Made by a program: the position numbers and the translations under genes | The notes under the pieces: generated by a model | The model's database searches: none | What the model saw: the letters and a program-made list of their open reading frames with translations, nothing else | Told to the model about the DNA's origin: nothing | Shown here: positions 19,699 through 27,882 of the stretch, in pieces | Position numbering within the stretch: position 1 is the first letter of the stretch | How the letters are laid out: each line of letters opens with the position of its first letter | Source of the DNA: Helicobacter sp. 11S02629-2 | GTDB taxonomy: Bacteria; Campylobacterota; Campylobacteria; Campylobacterales; Helicobacteraceae | DNA: 64,000 nt | Assembly: GCF_002272875.1 (NCBI RefSeq) | Contig: NZ_MLAN01000006.1 | Span: 62,001 to 126,000, forward strand | Direction: 5' to 3'

Positions 19699-20418
19699 AT
19701 GAGTAAGATTTGCACAGATAAACAAAAAGATATGGAATCTAAAAGTGCCAAAAAGCATGTACTAGTAAGTCCAAGTTTACTAAGTGCAAACTTTTTAAGA
19801 CTAGGAGAAGACATCCTTAGTGTTAGCTCTAGTGATATGTTGCACATTGATGTGATGGATGGTCACTTTGTGCCTAATATGACTATAGGTCCTTTAGTGC
19901 TTGAAAATGTACAAAGTATCACTAGTTTGCCGCTAGATGTGCACTTAATGGTAGAAAATACTGACTTTTTTATAGATCTTTTTAGCCCACTAAAGCCAAA
20001 GTTCATGAGTGTGCACTTAGCAGGGGCTACCCATCTTCATAGAAGCATACAAAAGATAAGAAAAGAAGGTATAAGTCCTTCAGTCGTACTTAACCCCCAC
20101 GAAGACCCTAGCACCTTAGAGTACATACTACAAGATCTTGACATGGTCTTACTTATGAGTGTTAATCCGGGCTTTGGCGGTCAAAGCTTTATAGAATCTA
20201 CTTTCAAAAAGATAGAGCGGCTTAAAGAGATGATAACGCGTCTTAACCCAAACTGCTTAATAGAAGTAGATGGGGGCGTAAGTGATAAAAATATACATAG
20301 GCTTAGTGTTCTTGGAGTAGATGTCGTAGTATCAGGTAACTATATATTTAAGTCCAAAGATAGAAAAGAGGCTATAAAGTCCTTGCAAGTCCCAGTTCAT
20401 GCGTCTTTGCCAAGATAG
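19699..20418 (+). CDS. rpe: Ribulose-phosphate 3-epimerase
   Basis: 239 residues from the preferred ATG at 19699 (AGGA five bases upstream); an ATG at 19684 overlapping guaB has no good RBS. The family blocks VSPSLLSANFLRLGED, HIDVMDGHFVPN, DVHLMVEN, MSVNPGFGGQSFI and VDGGV are present, with the metal-binding His and Asp residues. The N-terminal extension of about 20 residues is longer than usual, so a later start is possible. Interconverts Ru5P and Xu5P, the donor used by transketolases. Confidence 0.94.
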   Translation: MSKICTDKQKDMESKSAKKHVLVSPSLLSANFLRLGEDILSVSSSDMLHIDVMDGHFVPNMTIGPLVLENVQSITSLPLDVHLMVENTDFFIDLFSPLKPKFMSVHLAGATHLHRSIQKIRKEGISPSVVLNPHEDPSTLEYILQDLDMVLLMSVNPGFGGQSFIESTFKKIERLKEMITRLNPNCLIEVDGGVSDKNIHRLSVLGVDVVVSGNYIFKSKDRKEAIKSLQVPVHASLPR

Positions 20419-20424
20419 CCCAAA

Positions 20425-21429
20425 ATGAAGTTTAACCACTATAATCAGCTAGTAGAAGCCCTCTACAAAGCCCCTATACCTAAAGATGTGTTTATGAAAA
20501 ACATAAGGCGACTTTTTGATTATAGATTCCAAGTTAATACTTCTTTAAAAGACGCCCTAAGCAAAAAGCTAGAAGGTTTTTTAAGCACTCTTATAGATAA
20601 CAGCTTAGAAGATGACACGACACTAGAAGTTCTAAAAGCTTATGGCATGCCTATAGTTTGGGATGAAGACTTTGTAACTTGCTCTTTAAAGGGTCTTAGC
20701 TTAGATGAAGCAACTTTTTGCTTTGTGGATATAGAAACTACAGGCCCTCGCCCCAGTGAAGATGAACTCTTAGAGATAGGGGCCTTAAAGTGCAAAGGTG
20801 GCAAGATATTAGGGACTTTTCAAAGCCTAGTAAGAGTAGAAGAGATCCCAGAAAATATACAAGAGTTAACTAGCATAACTCCAGATATGACCAAAGACGC
20901 CCCTTTAGCTAATAAGGTCTTAGGTGAGTTTAAAGCCTTTTTAGGTGAAAGCATCTTTGTAGCACACGGCATAGACTTTGATTATAACTTTATAGCTGAC
21001 ACTTTAAGATATAAAAATATGCCTCTTATGTTAAACCCAAAGCTTTGCAGCCTACTACTTGCTAAAAAAACCATCCTTTCAAAAAAGTACTCTATATCTT
21101 TTTTAAATGACTTTTTAGGACTAGAAGTGCCAGTGCAGCATAGAGCCTATGAAGACGCACTATGCTCTAAAAAGATCTGTGATATAGCCTCTTTTATGCT
21201 ACCTTATAGCGTGGATGATGTTTTAGGACTATTTGAGTTTGCAAGAGGGAAAAGTGGCTATCCTAAAAGTGCTATCTTTATGCAAGATAAATATAAGCTA
21301 GCCAAAGAAGAAGACGCAGCAAAAAAAGCTAGCCTAGAAAGCTTAGAATCTAAAACAGAAAGTCTTATAAAACTAGAAGGTGTAAATGTAGACTTAGAGA
21401 TTTTGCGAAAAAAAAGGTGGCTACTATGA
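20425..21429 (+). CDS. DnaQ-like 3'-5' exonuclease
   Basis: 334 residues. The exonuclease domain has Exo I FVDIETTG (about residue 106), Exo II VAHGIDFDYNF and Exo III HRAYEDALCS, giving the DEDDh set. An N-terminal region of about 100 residues precedes the domain, as in the Helicobacter DnaQ-like protein encoded after rpe. Likely Pol III epsilon proofreading subunit or a related repair nuclease. Its TGA overlaps the next start (ATGA). Confidence 0.85.
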   Translation: MKFNHYNQLVEALYKAPIPKDVFMKNIRRLFDYRFQVNTSLKDALSKKLEGFLSTLIDNSLEDDTTLEVLKAYGMPIVWDEDFVTCSLKGLSLDEATFCFVDIETTGPRPSEDELLEIGALKCKGGKILGTFQSLVRVEEIPENIQELTSITPDMTKDAPLANKVLGEFKAFLGESIFVAHGIDFDYNFIADTLRYKNMPLMLNPKLCSLLLAKKTILSKKYSISFLNDFLGLEVPVQHRAYEDALCSKKICDIASFMLPYSVDDVLGLFEFARGKSGYPKSAIFMQDKYKLAKEEDAAKKASLESLESKTESLIKLEGVNVDLEILRKKRWLL

Positions 21430-22688
21430 AGCTTCAAGACCTAAAAGATGTCGCTACACTTTTTAAAAGCAAGCCTAAGCTTAACCATATAGGACGTATA
21501 AAAGATAACCTAGTAGCCCTTAGGATGGATAAAGACTTTTACTACCTAGACTTGCAAAGTGGCGATATCTTTGAAACTAGAGAGCTTACTAGCATTAAGA
21601 CTTACTCTTCTCCTTTTGATATGGCTTTAAGCAAGTTTGCTTCCTCATCTAAGATACTAGATTGCACTCTAGATGGACTAAATAAGATCTTATTTTTAGA
21701 CTTAGAAGTTAAAAATGCTTATAAGGTTTTTAACTCCCGCCTTGTCATAAATCTAATCCCAAGAAGCACTAACCTTATCTTGCTAGTAGATTCTAAAGTA
21801 GTAGCAGCACTTCACTATAAAGAAGATATCATCTTAAAGATGCCTTATATCCCAACTCCCCAGCCAAGCTTTACTAAGACTTTAAAAGAAACTACCAACT
21901 TAGAAGCAGTGCAAAAAAGCCTTAAGCAAAGATATATAGACTTACAAGAAGACTTAGTAAGACAAAAACAAGCTAGCTTTAAAGCAGCTATATCAAAGCA
22001 AATAGCTACATTACAAAGTGTGCTAGATAGTCTTTTAAGTGATGAAGACTTACAAGCCAAAGTAAGACTAAATTACACTTTAGCTAACTTTGTTTTATCA
22101 AACTTATCACTCATCCCCCCTTATGCAACTAAGCTTACTATGGATAAAAAAGTCTATAAGATAAAAGCCTTTCCTAGTTCTACTGAGTTAGCAAACTCCC
22201 TTTTTAGTGAAGCTAAAAAGCTAAAAAGAAAACTTAAAAATATCTCCTTGCAAAGGGCTAACTTAGAATCTAAGATAGTCCTTTTAAAAGAAAAACTAAG
22301 CCTTACAGAAAATACAAACATGCTTGAGCTTTTAGAGCACACACAAAAGTCTAAAAGCCAAGATTCCAAAAAAGAAAGATGTTTTTTTTATAAAGACATA
22401 AAGATAAGTGTGGGCAAAAGTCAAGCAGAAAATGCAAAGCTTTTAAAAGATGCTAAGGCAAAATACATATGGATGCACCTAAAAGATAGGCCTTCATCTC
22501 ATATGATCTTACATACTTCAAAGATAGATTCTACTTTATTAGAGTATGCAGGAGAACTGCTTTGTCGACTTAATGGTTTAGAATCTGGGAAGTTTTTGGT
22601 CGATTATACTTATAGGAGAGACTTAAAAGTACAAAGCAACGCCTTTGTAACTTATAATAAATACTCTTCAGTCTACATAACTCTATAG
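21426..22688 (+). CDS. NFACT-family protein (RqcH/fibronectin-binding-like)
   Basis: 420 residues from ATG 21426, which overlaps the upstream stop as ATGA and has AAGG eight bases before it. N-terminal NFACT-N fold (LNHIGRIKDNLVALRM, LVINLIPRSTNLILL), a coiled-coil middle (about residues 165-305, Lys/Leu/Glu-rich) and a C-terminal NFACT-R domain with KYIWMHLKDRPSSHMILH. RqcH proteins bind stalled 50S subunits and add alanine tails; the residues needed for tailing are not all evident, so ribosome rescue is inferred. Older name: fibronectin-binding protein. Confidence 0.85.
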   Translation: MKLQDLKDVATLFKSKPKLNHIGRIKDNLVALRMDKDFYYLDLQSGDIFETRELTSIKTYSSPFDMALSKFASSSKILDCTLDGLNKILFLDLEVKNAYKVFNSRLVINLIPRSTNLILLVDSKVVAALHYKEDIILKMPYIPTPQPSFTKTLKETTNLEAVQKSLKQRYIDLQEDLVRQKQASFKAAISKQIATLQSVLDSLLSDEDLQAKVRLNYTLANFVLSNLSLIPPYATKLTMDKKVYKIKAFPSSTELANSLFSEAKKLKRKLKNISLQRANLESKIVLLKEKLSLTENTNMLELLEHTQKSKSQDSKKERCFFYKDIKISVGKSQAENAKLLKDAKAKYIWMHLKDRPSSHMILHTSKIDSTLLEYAGELLCRLNGLESGKFLVDYTYRRDLKVQSNAFVTYNKYSSVYITL

Positions 22689-22702
22689 TTAAAGGAGCAG
22701 AC

Positions 22703-23035
22703 ATGGCATTAAGTCCTATAGCTAATCTAACCTACATCAACCAAGCTAGTTCAGTAACTGCTAACTTGCAAGCTAATAACCTAACCCATCCACTCCCGCT
22801 TAACCAACAGCTTTTTGCTGACGCACTAAATCAAGTTCAAGAAGTAAGACCCACTGAAGAAAGCGATGCTTTAAATCCAGATAGAGATTCCGCAAAACAT
22901 GAGTTTGACGAAGAGGCAAAAGAGCAACTTGGAGAAAAGTCTAAGCCTAAAAAAAGATATAGCTATGCTAAAGCTACTAGAGAAGAAGACATGCTTTTAA
23001 AGCCAGATAGGCATTTGCTAGATATCTCAGGCTAG
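22703..23035 (+). CDS. Conserved small hypothetical protein
   Basis: 110 residues, strongly hydrophilic, starting MALSPIANLTYINQ and with acidic/basic runs (EVRPTEESDALNPD, EEAKEQLGEKSKPKKRYSY). No signal peptide or membrane segment. Strong AAAGGAG RBS and position 14 bases after the NFACT gene support a real gene. I do not recognise a function; a flagellar or regulatory role cannot be shown. Confidence 0.7.
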   Translation: MALSPIANLTYINQASSVTANLQANNLTHPLPLNQQLFADALNQVQEVRPTEESDALNPDRDSAKHEFDEEAKEQLGEKSKPKKRYSYAKATREEDMLLKPDRHLLDISG

Positions 23036-23102
23036 AATCTTTTTAGTACTAACTCCCTTTTAATGTTAGAATTTAGCCTTAAGACTTTAAAAGGAGTTAG
23101 CC

Positions 23103-24284
23103 ATTAAGCAGTACGTAAAAAACAAAAAGCAAGATATAAAAAAGATAGTATTTCTAACTGGCTCAAGGGCAGAGTATGGCAAGCTTAAGCCTCTTATAAA
23201 GGCTCTAGATTCCAAAAACTTCAAAACTCATATATTTGCTTGTGGTATGCACCTACTTAAAAAGTACGGGCTTACTTACATGGAGATCTATAAAGATGGC
23301 TTTGAAAATGTCTTTTTAGGCAAGCCTTATAAAAGAAAAGAGTCTATGGACTTAAACCTAAGTCATACTATAAAAGACTTTTCTAAGTTTATAAAATCTT
23401 ATAAGCCAGATTTAATAGTAGTACATGGCGATAGGCTAGAAGCCCTTGGAGGGGCTATAGTTGGGGCATTTAACAACATCTTAGTAGCCCATATAGAAGG
23501 TGGTGAAGTAAGTGGCACTATAGATGAAAGCATAAGGCACGCAGTAAGTAAGCTTTCTCACATCCACTTTGTAGCAAACGCCAAAGCCAAACAAAGGCTA
23601 ATGCAGCTTGGAGAGGCAAAAGAGTATATCTATGAGATAGGAAGTCCTGATATAGACATCATGCTTAGTGCTAATCTTCCTAGCTTAGAATCTACAAAAA
23701 ACTACTATGGCATAGATTTTGAAAGCTTTCACATACTTACTTTTCACCCAGTTACTACTAGTATAAGCTCTCTAAAAAAAGACATAGATGAGGTAGTAAA
23801 AGCCTTGGTTGCAAGTAAAGAAAACTTTGTAGTCATCTATCCTAATAATGACTTAGGTAGTGAGATAATCTTAAAAAGACTAAAAGCTTTAAGCGGTAAT
23901 AAAAACTTTGCCCTCTTCCCATCTTTGCGTTTTGAGATGTTTTTGACCCTTCTAAAACACGCCAAATCCATCATAGGTAATAGCTCAGCTGGAGTTAGAG
24001 AAGCCCCTATCTTTGGTACTCCAAGCATAGATATAGGTCTAAGACAGACTAATAGATATGATGCAAACCCACTTATAACCCATATAGAATCTCCAAAAGA
24101 CTTAAGCACAGCTTTGCAGACCATAAAAGATAAAAAAGATTCTAAAAGCACTAGGCAAGAAGCTGTGCAAGGTGAGTTTGGAGATGGAAAAGCAAGCCTT
24201 AAGTTTAAAGAGATCTTAGAAGGCAAAGAACTTTGGGAGTTAAAAGTACAAAAGAACTTTATAGATCTAAGATGGGGTATGTAG
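23103..24284 (+). CDS. neuC: UDP-GlcNAc 2-epimerase (hydrolysing), NeuC/LegG family, apparent ATT start
   Basis: 393 residues when read from ATT at 23103. The family N-terminus KKIVFLTGSRAEYGKLKPL lies upstream of the first in-frame ATG (23247), so that ATG cannot be the true start. The open frame begins after TAA at 23088-23090 and offers no ATG, GTG or TTG; AAGGAG at 23091-23096 is six bases before ATT. Other motifs: VHGDRLEALGGAIVG, AHIEGGEVSGTIDE, SPDID, FHPVT and GNSSAGVREAP. These enzymes make ManNAc (or the 2,4-diamino analog) for sialic or legionaminic acid. Followed by the cytidylyltransferase gene; no neuB in view. Symbol given for the family; substrate unproven. Confidence 0.85.
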   Translation: MKQYVKNKKQDIKKIVFLTGSRAEYGKLKPLIKALDSKNFKTHIFACGMHLLKKYGLTYMEIYKDGFENVFLGKPYKRKESMDLNLSHTIKDFSKFIKSYKPDLIVVHGDRLEALGGAIVGAFNNILVAHIEGGEVSGTIDESIRHAVSKLSHIHFVANAKAKQRLMQLGEAKEYIYEIGSPDIDIMLSANLPSLESTKNYYGIDFESFHILTFHPVTTSISSLKKDIDEVVKALVASKENFVVIYPNNDLGSEIILKRLKALSGNKNFALFPSLRFEMFLTLLKHAKSIIGNSSAGVREAPIFGTPSIDIGLRQTNRYDANPLITHIESPKDLSTALQTIKDKKDSKSTRQEAVQGEFGDGKASLKFKEILEGKELWELKVQKNFIDLRWGM

Positions 24285-25000
24285 TGTCTAAGATAGCTTT
24301 AAAGTCTTTAAAAACCCTAGCTCTAATCCCAGCACGCAGTGGCTCTAAAGGCTTGCTTCATAAAAACATAAAAGAGTTTTGTGGAAAGCCTTTGCTAGCT
24401 TATACTATAAAAGCAGCACTAGATTCTAAGGTGTGTGATTATGTCTTAGTTAGCACTGATAGTTTGGAGTATGCAGATATAGCTATAAAATACGGTGCAA
24501 AGGTGCCTTTTTTAAGAAGTGAGAAGAACTCTAGCGACTTTGCTAGTGCTAGTGAGGTTATAGCTGAAAGCTTAGAATCTCTAAAAGAGTTAGGATTAGA
24601 GTTTGATACTTTAGTATTTTTGCAGCCTACTAGTCCTTTGAGAGATGCTAGTGATATAAGGAGTGCTTTTAAGCTTTTTGTGGAATCTAAAGAAGATGTA
24701 GTAGCTGTTTGCAAAGCTAGAAAGCATATAAACTTACTTAGAAGTATAGATGAAAAAGGCTTTTTACAAAGTGTGAGTAAGACTAAAGCTTATAGAAGGC
24801 AAGACTACTTGGCACTTTTTGAGGTTAATGGAGCCCTTTATATAAACAACCTAAAAAACTTTACAAAAGATACTAGGCTAAATGATAACAAAAAGCCTTT
24901 TTTAATGCCCTCTCTTAAAGGTATAGATATAGATGATGAAGATGACTTTTTTTTGGCAAGTTGTGTTATGAGGCATTTGTCTAGTTTAAAGGGTAGATAA
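24272..25000 (+). CDS. neuA: CMP-nonulosonate cytidylyltransferase (NeuA family)
   Basis: About 242 residues. Activates sialic, legionaminic or related acids as CMP-sugars. N-terminal IPARSGSKGLLHKNIKEF is the CTP-binding signature, then FLQPTSPLRDASDI and VNGALYI, with the metal Asp residues in GIDIDDEDD. Start uncertain: ATG 24272 overlaps the end of neuC by 13 bases; GTG 24284 overlaps its stop as TAGTG. The tight coupling with neuC supports a joint pathway. Confidence 0.88.
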   Translation: MGYVVSKIALKSLKTLALIPARSGSKGLLHKNIKEFCGKPLLAYTIKAALDSKVCDYVLVSTDSLEYADIAIKYGAKVPFLRSEKNSSDFASASEVIAESLESLKELGLEFDTLVFLQPTSPLRDASDIRSAFKLFVESKEDVVAVCKARKHINLLRSIDEKGFLQSVSKTKAYRRQDYLALFEVNGALYINNLKNFTKDTRLNDNKKPFLMPSLKGIDIDDEDDFFLASCVMRHLSSLKGR

Positions 25001-25175
25001 ATATTTATAGAATCTATTTTTAAAGTCTCTTACTTAAAGCAGTAATCTTTAGGCAAGTTTAAAACAATCTTGTAGTGCGTAAACGTAGTGCTACTTTTTT
25101 AAAAAATCTTATGAATTTCTTATAACCAAGTATATTTCAACTAAATATGCTTAAAAAAGCTTATTACACAAAATA

Positions 25176-25193
25176 GGGCTTTTTACAAAGCCC
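25176..25193 (-). terminator. Terminator of the thioesterase gene
   Basis: GGGCTTT (25176-25182) pairs with AAAGCCC (25187-25193) around a 4-base loop; on the minus strand it is followed by a T-rich stretch. Positioned 26 bases after the stop of the thioesterase gene. Confidence 0.6.
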
Positions 25194-25218
25194 CTTAATT
25201 TAATTTAAAGCTTGTGAG

Positions 25219-25683
25219 TTAGTTTTTAGCATGTGCTTCTTTACGTCTTAGTCCATCAGCAAATCTTCTTTTCTCTTCTTCAGTTTGAGGATTTAAAGGT
25301 GGGATAGGAGTAGGTCTTCCATGCTCATCAACTGCCACCATAGTAAAGTAAGAGCTATTAGAGTGTACTACTGATCTATTTTGTATATTTTCAGTTATAA
25401 CTTTTATACCTACTTCACAGCTTGTGCGGCCAGTATAATTTATATTTGCCAAAAAGTGCAAAAGATTACCTATAGGGATAGGGTGTTTAAAAAGCACTCT
25501 TTCTACACTCAAAGTTACTACATTTTTTCCAGTATATCTACTAGCACAAGAGTAGGCTACTTGATCTAAGATTCTAAGTAAGTCACCTCCATGCATAACG
25601 CCGCTAAAGTTAGCCATATCAGGTGTTACAAGCACGCTAAGTTGCAAGTTTCTACTATCAAATATCTCATTATTATCTATCAT
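25219..25683 (-). CDS. Acyl-CoA thioesterase, hotdog fold (YciA/ACOT-like)
   Basis: 154 residues. The hotdog signature FSGVMHGGDLLRILDQVAYSCA has the N/S-x-x-G-x-(M/I)-H-G-G and catalytic Asp of YciA-type thioesterases, and SVERVLFKHPIPIGNLLHFLA is the second strand block. Hydrolyses acyl-CoA esters; hexameric in relatives. RBS AAGGAATAAC before the ATG. Divergent from galE with a TATACT -10 on the minus strand (25731-25736). Confidence 0.88.
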   Translation of the reverse strand: MIDNNEIFDSRNLQLSVLVTPDMANFSGVMHGGDLLRILDQVAYSCASRYTGKNVVTLSVERVLFKHPIPIGNLLHFLANINYTGRTSCEVGIKVITENIQNRSVVHSNSSYFTMVAVDEHGRPTPIPPLNPQTEEEKRRFADGLRRKEAHAKN

Positions 25684-25751
25684 GTTATTCCTTATGAATC
25701 ATATTTTTGATTGCAAAACAAAAACTGTAAAGTATAACAGAACCAAAACGC

Positions 25752-25757
25752 TATAAT
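25752..25757 (+). promoter_or_regulatory. -10 element (TATAAT) for galE
   Basis: CGCTATAATATTGG in the divergent gap; the perfect AGGAGG RBS is at 25797-25802 before ATG 25808. Confidence 0.6.
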
Positions 25758-25807
25758 ATTGGCTAAGGCATTTTATATGCAAAATCAAGTAAGACTAGGA
25801 GGCACAA

Positions 25808-26836
25808 ATGACTTTACTTATAACTGGAGCATGCGGATATATAGGCTCTCACACTGCTATGGCATTTTTGAAAAACACAGACTGTAAAGTAGTAGTAGTA
25901 GATAACCTAGTAACTGGATTTATAGATAACTATAAGACTTTAAGAGAGCTTTTTGGTAGTAGAGTGACCTTTGTAGAATCTAACTTTGATGCGGCTAATG
26001 ATGTATTTTCAACTTATGATATAGACTGTGTCATCCACTTTGCTGCTTCTATCTCAGTAGAAGAAAGCGTAAAGTCTCCTCTTAAATACTATATGAACAA
26101 CACAGCAGCAACATCTATGCTACTTGATATGTGTGTAAGGCATGGAGTGAAGAAGTTTATCTTTTCAAGCACAGCTGCAGTTTATGGCGAGCCACAAGAT
26201 GTACCAGTTAAAGAAGATAGTCCCTTGCTTCCTATAAACCCTTATGGAAACTCAAAAAAGATGATAGAAGAGATACTAAAAGATGTCTCTAAGGCACATG
26301 ATTTTAATTACGTGGCTTTAAGATACTTTAATGTAGCAAGTGCTTATAGTGGTAATAACTATAACAACATAGCCCTAGGTCAAAGGACTAAAAACGCAAC
26401 CCATCTTATAAAAGTAGCTTGTGAGTGTGCGGTTGGTAAAAGAGAAGGGATGAGTATATATGGAGATAGCTACGCTACAAAAGATGGCACTTGTATAAGG
26501 GATTATATACATGTAGATGACTTAGCAGATGCCCATATAACCGCTTTTAATATGCTTAATGACAATAAGGGAGTTAATGCTGCTTATAACGCAGGCTATG
26601 GTCATGGATTTAGCGTAAAGCAAGTTATAGACTGTGTTAAAAAAGTTAGCCATACTGACTTTAAAGTTGATATAGCCCCTCCTAGGGCGGGTGACCCAGC
26701 TGTGCTTATAGCTGATAACTCTAAGCTTAAGTCTATGGGATGGAAGGCAAGGCATGATGACTTAGAGCAAATCATCCTAGGGGCTTACTTATGGGAAAAG
26801 TATCTTTTAGTACAAGATACTAAAGTGACACTTTAA
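25808..26836 (+). CDS. galE: UDP-glucose 4-epimerase
   Basis: 342 residues. NAD-binding GACGYIGSH (8-15), Ser/Thr in STAAVYG (121-127), and Y146-GNS-K150. C-terminal YNAGYGHGFSVKQVID and DIAPPRAGDPAVLIAD are GalE-specific. Interconverts UDP-Glc and UDP-Gal (some members also the GlcNAc/GalNAc pair), supplying galactose for surface glycans. Single gene with own promoter. Confidence 0.95.
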   Translation: MTLLITGACGYIGSHTAMAFLKNTDCKVVVVDNLVTGFIDNYKTLRELFGSRVTFVESNFDAANDVFSTYDIDCVIHFAASISVEESVKSPLKYYMNNTAATSMLLDMCVRHGVKKFIFSSTAAVYGEPQDVPVKEDSPLLPINPYGNSKKMIEEILKDVSKAHDFNYVALRYFNVASAYSGNNYNNIALGQRTKNATHLIKVACECAVGKREGMSIYGDSYATKDGTCIRDYIHVDDLADAHITAFNMLNDNKGVNAAYNAGYGHGFSVKQVIDCVKKVSHTDFKVDIAPPRAGDPAVLIADNSKLKSMGWKARHDDLEQIILGAYLWEKYLLVQDTKVTL

Positions 26837-26994
26837 AAGTAGCTATATATTAGTTTAATAGCTTCAAACACGCTTACATCAAGTAAAAGGCTTAGCTTTT
26901 CATTTTAAGCCGCTTCATTGTAGTGGCTTCATTTTAGCCATTTGGTGTATAGCGATGTTTTTTTGTGTTTTTTGTTATAGGTGTGCTTTTATGC

Positions 26995-27020
26995 CATGTG
27001 CCAGACTTGTGTAACAAGTC
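26995..27020 (-). repeat. Dispersed palindromic repeat, copy 2 (inverted)
   Basis: Inverted match to 7245-7270 with one mismatch. It lies between the convergent galE and dsb genes, in a 288-base gap that has no gene. AGCGTGGCAAAT follows at 27023 and recurs at 41367. Confidence 0.65.
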
Positions 27021-27124
27021 ATAGCGTGGCAAATATTTAAAAAAGATTGCCAAAAGACTGATGATTTTTAACAGTCTTTTGCAAATAGATTTAAGTGATA
27101 TGGGAATCTAGTCTATGAGATGCT

Positions 27125-27859
27125 TTAGTCTATGATATAAGGTATGCTATGTACTCCAGACTTTTCTACACTATCACTTATCTTTAAAGCAGTATTGTTA
27201 TCTTTTACACTAGGGCTATAGCTATCTTCAAAGACTTTTTTAAGTAGTGCTAGCTTTTGTGCTTGGCTTTTAGCCTTAGGGAGTTCTTCATAAAAGCCTG
27301 AAGCCCTATTCATAGCATCAACCCCTAATAATCCAGCAACTAAGATTTCTACATTACCTTTATCAAGATAAGTATTTATATTATCTATCTCTTTTTTGCA
27401 GTGAGGGCAAGTAGTATCTACTATCATGCGTATAGTTTTAGTGCTAGGTTTGTTAGCCTTTAGAGTTATGACATCTTTTTTGTAAGTCTTAAAAAGTGCT
27501 AGGGCGTTTTTATCTACTAAGACTTTATTAGCAGCGTTATTATCAGTAATGCTAGCTTGAATCATTCCTATAAAGTCCTTATTACCAGTGACTATACCTT
27601 CTGGATCTGGGGCTATAACTACGCTTCCATCTTCGCTAGTTAGCACTGAAGTTTGGATTCCATTATCCCCTTTTATGGTTACTATCTTTAGTCCTTTAGC
27701 TTTAGAATCTTCTATCTTAACTATAGAAAACTCTGAGTGCAAAGCTAGTTTTAAAGTATCAGTTAGGTTTGCTTTTAAGTCCTTAGCAGATAACATGCTT
27801 AAAGGCAGACTTAAAAGTAGCAAGGGGGCTAGCAGCTTTACTTTGTTTAGTTTTTTCAT
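27125..27859 (-). CDS. Periplasmic thiol:disulfide interchange protein (DsbC/DsbG/DsbK-like)
   Basis: 244 residues. Signal peptide ends near MLSAKD. An N-terminal dimerisation-type region precedes the thioredoxin domain with the active site TTCPHCKKEI (about residue 155) and the cis-Pro loop SIPYIID. The protein stops three residues after the cis-Pro strand, whereas DsbC/DsbG go on for about 15-20 more, so the C-terminus looks shortened. Whether it is an isomerase or an oxidase cannot be settled from the motif. 23 bases after the aldo/keto reductase gene, same strand. Confidence 0.82.
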   Translation of the reverse strand: MKKLNKVKLLAPLLLLSLPLSMLSAKDLKANLTDTLKLALHSEFSIVKIEDSKAKGLKIVTIKGDNGIQTSVLTSEDGSVVIAPDPEGIVTGNKDFIGMIQASITDNNAANKVLVDKNALALFKTYKKDVITLKANKPSTKTIRMIVDTTCPHCKKEIDNINTYLDKGNVEILVAGLLGVDAMNRASGFYEELPKAKSQAQKLALLKKVFEDSYSPSVKDNNTALKISDSVEKSGVHSIPYIID

Positions 27860-27882
27860 TGATTATTCCTTTGTTTATTAGT

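Noticed and set aside
23247-24284. ATG 23247 as the start of the NeuC-like protein
   Set aside because: The conserved first 48 residues of the family lie upstream in the same open frame with an RBS, so the shorter start would remove the nucleotide-binding N-terminus.
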